Shown: piece after piece, positions 59,701 through 64,000 of the stretch
Layout: each line of letters starts with the position of its first letter
Position numbering within the stretch: the first letter of the stretch is position 1
Translations under genes and position numbers: made by a program
Assembly (NCBI GenBank): GCA_949126835.1
Contig: OX421499.1
Coordinates: 3,311,553 to 3,375,552, forward strand
From: Anisus vortex
Taxonomy: Eukaryota; Mollusca; Gastropoda; Planorbidae
Length of the DNA stretch: 64,000 nt
Direction: 5' to 3'
The notes under the pieces: generated by a model
Database searches by the model: none
Told to the model about the DNA's origin: nothing
What the model saw: the letters and a program-made list of their open reading frames with translations, nothing else

Positions 59701-62700
59701 TTATTTTCTCAAATTTTTTTTACATTAGTTCATATCTTACAACAAATTTTCCATTCATCAATGTATTTTATTTTATTTTATTCCTACTAGCCGATAAAAA
59801 AAATTTCAGTTGTAGCTTCTAGTGTAGGTTTTGTTGAATCTTACCAAGGACAACGTTTTGTTTTTTCTAGGCTTCCGAAGAGGAAAGAAAGAGGCAAGCC
59901 ATGCAAGTGATCGAACTGACGGCAGAAAATAAGAGGTTAAAAGCAGAAATCAAATCCATGATGAAGTCAGTCAAGTAGGTGAAATCTAAAATATTTTTAT
60001 TAATTTTAACCTTTGAACTCACATGCTTCTAGCCCAGATTCCGTAAACGACCTTTAAAGTACTAACCAAAGGGAGAAATGAAAAGCCCATGTCCTGCACC
60101 GCTAAAAATGGATAAACGTAGTGAGGTGATTTAGACAGTGTGGCAGAGGCTTTTTCTCCCATTAGTAGAGAAGGGGTTATGTCGCGTTGAATTGTAATAG
60201 CAAATGAGTTAATCAGAGCCATTTTTTTTTTTTAGAAGTCAATGTACACACCTTGAATAGAATTTGCTCCATTAAACCCTAAAAGTTGTGTGTAGTTAAC
60301 AAGCATTTCAGTCTTGACTGACAACCTGGTATAAGTTTGCAATGCGGTCTTGGGCTCATTTTATAAGCACTGGTCTTACAATGGTGCAGTATTGGTTATA
60401 TCTACTGTTGCAAAACTAATTTTAAATTTGTATGGTATTGGAAATGCATTATAGCCTATTGAGTTAACTCTACAGACCCTTGTAACAAAATATATCTGCA
60501 AGGGTAGCTTTAATGCTTTTTCCCTTTGTTTTCTGTGGTATTCTTGTTTCACCAGTTTTAAGCTTTGACTACTAAATTTAACTGAGCCCTACTGTGTATT
60601 TTTCAGACAGGCTCAACAGAAAATGTCTGTCCTCCACCAGGCCATTGAACTATCTGAGGACAAGGAGAAGATAACTCAGGAGCAGTTGGCCAATGTGATT
60701 AAAGTTGTAAGTCGATTGGAGATTATTATGAAATGACCTTCACCTTGACACCCTTTACTGAAACTGAAGACCATCTCAACATGAGATTTACATGTAGCTA
60801 TTACAGCACATATAGATAATGAAACATAACTGTTTAGTGACATTGGAACTGTGAAAAGTAGCAAGAATGGATTAAATTCCACTGTTATTGTCATCACCTT
60901 GCTCAGTTCACAGTTCAGTTCTGATTACCGGCCAATGGTCCTGCTTTAATCAGGGTGTCCGCTTTTCCTGTCTTTAAAAGTTATTTTTTAAAATTTATAA
61001 TTGCATTTAAAATCAAAGAAAAAATATTATTTGCCCGAGGCAGTATTTCTATACAAAATAAAATATTTAAAAAAAACAATGGCTTTGATGATTTTATTTT
61101 TTAAAATGCCAAATATGAGCTTCTCTATGGTTTCTGAAAGTTAGCAGCTCTAAACTGACCACTCTGCATTTGTGTCACCAATATAAAAGATATTCCAGAC
61201 TGAACTATTGGATTGCGTCCACAAAACACAAAACGAAAAGTAATCAAAATTCCAACTGGCTTTAAAGAAAAAAAAACAGAACATTTTGCCTTAAGTAGAA
61301 CTACAATAAAATGAAGGAAAAAAAAGAAAGAAAATTGAAATGCAATAGCACTACTGAATTGTTATCCTATAGATATTAAGATAATTTTTAACTATATTAT
61401 AATATCATGTTTCATTGGTTTTTATTATACTGTTAATATTGTTTTTGTTTGTTGAATGTTATAGGCAGAAAAAGTTGCACTGGAAAGGGACACAGTGTAC
61501 AAAGTGGTGAGTTCTTGTTTTCCTTCACACTTCTCAACTTTACACTTAACATTTCACATTCTCTTAAACAAAATTTCCATTACAATTAGGCTTTGTATTA
61601 AATTTTGCATCATAGTTTTCTTCACAATGATATTGTGCACAATAATTTTCCCTTTTTGTGGCTTGAATTCAAGACTTTGGTGATTGCATTGATTTCAAAG
61701 GTTTGAAGAGGCAGGTTTTTTTTGCTTGAACATATAGAAAAGTCGTTTTGAGTTATAACTGCCTCCCTGTCAGGTGAGATTTACAGAGTTCAAAAAATGT
61801 CTCCACATGTAGAGATTTAATATCACATCCTTTACTGACTAACACAAGGTTGCCATTGCAATCTCAGTCTATATGGAGTAATTAGTACATTTCCTTCTTG
61901 AGTGTACTGTCAGGGCAGAAGGAGCAGGTTATTTTGTTTTGCTTAACATTTCACATACCAATTTTTGGTTAAGTGGTCTAGCGATTCTGAAAAATAAATA
62001 AAAAGGCCTGGAACTTTCCCCAAGTCTGGTGGGCGTCCCTGAGTCAAACTATCTTTGATGAGTACCAATCATCAAATGGGAATAATAAATACGTCTGGGA
62101 CTATTTTGCCCACAAAAAATCCACCTCATTTCCTCTGAAACTATACAATTTTCAAACTGCTTTGTCAGCCTTAGTGACCTGCACGTTTCTTAACTCACTA
62201 TATTCCTCCTTTGTCCCATCATGTCCAGAAATGAGATGTCACCAGCTGTCTTTGGAGTCATTGTTGAAATTATTTTCTTTTTCAGGCGAGAGAGCAACAG
62301 GAAGAGAATAAGATGATGCATGGCAGTATAACAGTTGGAAAAATGGAGGAAAAACTCAAGGTAATTTGGCATCAAGTTCAGACAATGTGTCAATTTAATG
62401 GCCTAGTTATTTTGTTCTTGCCTTTTTGTTTTTACTTTTTAAAAATTTAAAAGATTGATTGTGTTTTTGTTCACAGCTGTATAGAATGAAGGCATCTGCT
62501 AAACTAAATACTATAGCAGAAAGGTAATTTTTCTTCTCCATCTTTTAAATTAAAAAGTAGAAAATTAGTAAGTATTCCGTAAGTCCGATTTGATCTATAG
62601 TGCCTCACAAGTTTCCGTGGCTTCAACATACTTGGGGATTGTGTGGCCAGTACAATGCCTAGCCCACTTTACTTTGTCCCAACCATTGTCAGGTACTTAT

Positions 62701-63703
62701 TAGGCTTGGGTGCACTCAGGGACACCCTCCAGACCCAGGAACAAATTAACAAATATTAGTATTCACTAGGTTTTGAATCCAGGTCCTTCAGCACTCCAGC
62801 TGAGCATGCTTTCGCTTAGCCAACTTTTCACATATATTTTAAATTAACTCAATATAATGAACAAAAATGCTCATGTTGAGTTAGGCAGCTGATGTTTATA
62901 TATGACTTAATTAAAATTGATATATATATACAGAGATACCATGCAAATTATAGTAAATAGAACTACAATATCCCCACTACATGGTTATTTTACTGTTTTC
63001 CTTCTGTTGTTTTTGGCTTCCATAACTCATAGAGGTCAATATTTTTTCTCTTGTAAGTTTAAAAGAACAGGATGAGGCCTTCAACAGTAAGAAGAAAGAG
63101 TTTGAGCGAGAGATTCAGTACCTACGTCTGCTGCTGAAAGAAAAAGAAGAAATTATTGAATCATTAGAAAGAGATAAGAAGTAAGCATTGAGTGTTACTT
63201 TCATCAAAACATTACAAAAAATAATAGATAAGACTAAAAGTAATACATTTTTTAAAATGTGTAATCTAAACTGTTTAAAGAAAAAAATGTATAGACTATT
63301 TGATTTTTTTATTTTCTTTTGTAAAGATCCTCATTTTTTTGTTATTTGTACCTGTACTTTAAAACCATTTTCAAGTTTTAAAAAATCATGCTTTATTTTA
63401 TACTTGATAATTTTTTTCTTTTCCAAATTTACGGTAATTTTTAAGTGCTGGTATGTCATTGATGTTTCTTATCTCCCTCAGTCTAATAATTTTTATTCTT
63501 TTTTTTTTCTCCACAGATTTGTAGAAAAAGATTTAGAGTCAATGTGGCAAGCTGCCAACTCAGAGAACAAAAGGGTGAAGGACATTTTGCTCTGCGGCAC
63601 AAGAAAGCTTCGGGACCATGTCCACATCTCGGATGCGCTCAAGGATGAAATTGAGAAAGAAGAGCTGATACGTTTCTCTGATGACGACTCTGGGCCCCAT
63701 TGA
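44741..63703 (+). CDS. CEP89: CEP89 (CCDC123), centriole distal-appendage coiled-coil protein
   Basis: CEP89 sits on mother-centriole distal appendages and is needed for ciliogenesis. The coding exons I join are 44741-44785, 45916-46133, 46760-46860, 47790-47890, 48433-48546, 49639-49723, 50417-50614, 52239-52370, 53888-54042, 55312-55362, 57215-57298, 57554-57663, 58346-58461, 59218-59398, 59540-59603, 59871-59974, 60607-60706, 61465-61506, 62286-62360, 62477-62523, 63058-63180 and 63517-63703. All introns are GT-AG. The sum is 2,433 nt with no internal stop: 810 residues, against 783 in human. Residues 1 to about 280 are polar and probably disordered, with a SDLYATP word. Coiled coil follows from about 290. 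Family signatures are VHRLNVEL (359-366), HGLPSYGPVPSWL (388-400) and KYLAPLFLSYDD (404-415). The start at 44741 has the best context (AAGATGG); in-frame ATGs at 44729 and 44708 are alternatives. Confidence 0.93.
45675..45735 (+). mobile_element. SINE family B 3' fragment in CEP89 intron 1
   Basis: GCAGGAGTTATGGGCCTAGG, then ATAATCTTCTATCTAGAAGG, matches the end of copy B1. Confidence 0.6.
46248..46500 (-). mobile_element. SINE family A (copy A9) in CEP89 intron 2
   Basis: GGCCGGTACAGCAGCGTTCA, TTTACCCCAACTAATATCAG and a reversed B box near 46436 (AGGATTCAGACCCAGGACC) are visible. Other long CEP89 intron 1 sequence (44786-45915) holds only a family B tail fragment at 45675-45735. Confidence 0.75.
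46895..47160 (-). mobile_element. LINE ORF2 C-terminal fragment in CEP89 intron 3
   Basis: On the minus strand it reads GTWRRTMDDEAKATNKT, then IRWLAQDREAWRNFVAVLC and an ST/GSDKE end. That is the classic tail of a LINE reverse transcriptase protein. It is related to, but not the same copy as, 1345-2500. Confidence 0.7.
48631..49560. repeat. 25-bp tandem array, about 37 units, in CEP89 intron 5
   Basis: The unit is CAATTTAAGAAAGTGAACAC plus ACATA. The commonest variant changes GAACAC to GAATAC. It starts 84 bp after the exon 5 donor and stops 78 bp before exon 6. Confidence 0.96.
50672..50860 (+). mobile_element. hAT-type MITE in CEP89 intron 7
   Basis: CAGGGATTGGAAACCTTTTG, GTGCCAAAGTAGAATTTCTA and ATTCAGTGTGCCAACATCC match the MITE at 57834. 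The right end is unclear. Confidence 0.55.
51208..51367 (+). mobile_element. 160-bp TTAA-flanked MITE in CEP89 intron 7
   Basis: TTAACCCTTTAACTACC opens it and TATTTAAGGGGTTAA closes it. The ends are imperfect inverted repeats with TTAA outside, as expected for a piggyBac-type element. It is a different family from the 81-bp mini-MITE. The rest of intron 7 (51368-52238) is A+T-rich. Confidence 0.55.
52420..53860 (-). mobile_element. Rex1/Babar-like LINE, reverse transcriptase, in CEP89 intron 8
   Basis: A 332-codon minus-strand frame (52603-53601) encodes most of a reverse transcriptase: FVDFSSAFNTI, STGAPQGCVLSPVLY and the catalytic KYADDTAIV, then the C-terminal part with a thumb-like VSQYKYLAV region. 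More of the domain (CFEKIILRRILKEVHTS) lies upstream at 53602-53760 in another frame, so it is frameshifted and 5'-truncated. The 3' tail is (TCTTA)n at 52428-52437. It lies antisense to CEP89, and a second 3' fragment lies at 44236-44545. Confidence 0.88.
54043..54200 (+). repeat. 29-bp tandem array copying the exon 9 splice donor
   Basis: The unit is GTAGTTTAGACAGTTCACAA plus GTTAAACAG. CAG|GTAGT occurs at 54043, 54072, 54101, 54130, 54159 and 54188. The last 24 bases of exon 9 (ACAGTACACATATTAAACAG) are themselves a diverged unit. Confidence 0.92.
54345..55100. other. GC-richer, probably element-derived block in CEP89 intron 9
   Basis: The block stands out from the A+T-rich intron and has open frames (54358-54696, 54850-55071) without a recognisable domain. 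Patches such as TGGTGCCCCCTGGGGGTGGG and TGTCCCCAGTGGCCCC suggest a decayed retroelement. I cannot name it. Confidence 0.35.
55466..56399. mobile_element. 934-bp DNA transposon with inverted ends in CEP89 intron 10
   Basis: TGTGACCCGTTCTGACGAAA at the left pairs with the reverse of TTTTGTGGGAACGGGTCACA at the right. Both are followed inward by GACATAA-type sequence. No transposase is seen, so it is non-autonomous. The flanking bases are only loosely similar, so the target duplication is uncertain. Confidence 0.65.
56560..56940. repeat. Degenerate tandem array of about 29 bp in CEP89 intron 10
   Basis: Units read roughly GTGGCTGTTGTGGGCCACTA plus AAAATGAAT, with many changes (GGCAGTTGTGG, GGGACACTAA). 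The rest of the intron is A+T-rich. Confidence 0.85.
57775..58310 (+). mobile_element. LINE fragment in CEP89 intron 12, split by a MITE
   Basis: GAATATTCACAACTGACAAG to CTGGAAACATTAG (57775-57832) and CAGAGGACAGAAAGGC on (58030-58310) together match the LINE at 37210-37540. It ends with the shared tail (GAGCGTAGGACGCAATAATC, GAAGGAGCATCTGTAATAG). Confidence 0.75.
57834..58028. mobile_element. Complete hAT-type MITE nested in the LINE
   Basis: It starts CAGGGGTTGGCAAC and ends GTTGCCAACCCCTG, so the termini are perfect 14-bp inverted repeats. The flanks CATTAGAG and CACAGAGG fit a decayed 8-bp duplication of CACCAGAG, the sequence found at this point in the uninterrupted LINE at 37480. Confidence 0.75.
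62570..62825 (-). mobile_element. SINE family A (copy A10) in CEP89 intron 20
   Basis: TTGATCTATAGTGCCTCACA, GGGGATTGTGTGGCCAG, CCAACCATTGTCAGGTAC and a reversed B box near 62771 (GGTTTTGAATCCAGGTCC) are visible. The other CEP89 introns over 300 bp in this part (58462-59217, 59975-60606, 60707-61464, 61507-62285) hold nothing I can name. One possible, very decayed family A trace lies at 61995-62080. Confidence 0.7.
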
Positions 63704-64000
63704 TAATGCAGCGTCTTCTGAAAATGTTTATCCAATGTAATCTGTGATATGTACAAATGTTTCATTTTAACTTGGGTTTTTTACACTGATCTCCACTGGG
63801 TTTATTTATGTGGGAAAACATGTCTCACTTCAGAGTTGGATACCCATTGAGCTTTCACTGTACGAACTCATTTACATCGATGCCTGTTTTATACAGTAAA
63901 ATCAGTAGACTGAATTTGGATTTGTCATGCCAACATTATAAGTCTGTTTGTCATTGACACTAATGAATGCTGTGTTCAATTTTAGACTAGATCGAAACCA
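63704..64000 (+). other. CEP89 3' untranslated region, incomplete
   Basis: Sequence after the TGA shows no AATAAA or ATTAAA before the window ends, so the cleavage site probably lies beyond it. Confidence 0.6.

Noticed and set aside
60006..60212. Another TTAA-flanked MITE
   Set aside because: TTAA occurs at both edges, but the inner ends (CCTTTGAACTC and CTCATTTGC in reverse) match poorly.
1..64000. A new multi-gene defence, metabolic or regulatory system
   Set aside because: Only two unrelated host genes were found. All other coding traces are transposase or reverse-transcriptase remnants.

Overview
This window is eukaryotic, intron-bearing, A+T-rich and heavily loaded with repeats. It looks like an invertebrate nuclear genome. 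A lophotrochozoan, probably a gastropod mollusc, is my inference from the general style of the SINE, LINE and minisatellite content and from the two host proteins; no sequence here proves the species. I find two host genes. Everything else I can explain is mobile DNA or tandem repeats.

Region 1-18.6 kb has no host gene. It holds tRNA-derived SINEs of three families (called A, B and C here), a decayed LINE reverse transcriptase (1.35-2.5 kb), a 49-bp array of 20 units, a 19-bp array of about 43 units and a 25-bp array. It also holds a MITE split by a non-autonomous LTR element (12.9-16.2 kb) and a near-perfect 150-bp palindrome.

Region 18.66-20.91 kb (minus strand) is the terminal coding exon of a Snail-family repressor with five C-terminal C2H2 fingers. 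Its upstream exon, where a SNAG domain would be expected, was not found.

Region 21-44.6 kb is again repeats: a 2.9-kb hAT transposon with a perfect 8-bp target duplication, a 347-bp hAT MITE, several 5'-truncated LINEs, further SINEs, and long GATA and TA/GA microsatellites. One GC-richer stretch (29.6-30.3 kb) could be regulatory.

Region 44.7-63.7 kb (plus strand) is a complete CEP89 (CCDC123) gene. I join 22 coding exons in one continuous frame, all with GT-AG introns, to give about 810 residues. Its introns carry SINEs, an antisense LINE reverse transcriptase, MITEs and minisatellites. One 29-bp array copies the exon 9 splice donor six times.

The two host genes have no evident functional link: Snail is a developmental transcription factor and CEP89 a centriole distal-appendage and ciliogenesis protein. 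I do not see a new multi-gene biological system. The most interesting signals are the amplified splice donor in CEP89, an Eh1-like Groucho-recruitment motif in Snail, a SINE family sharing its 3' tail with a LINE family, a composite tRNA-head/Helitron-like-tail element, and a very short TTAA-flanked MITE family present five times.
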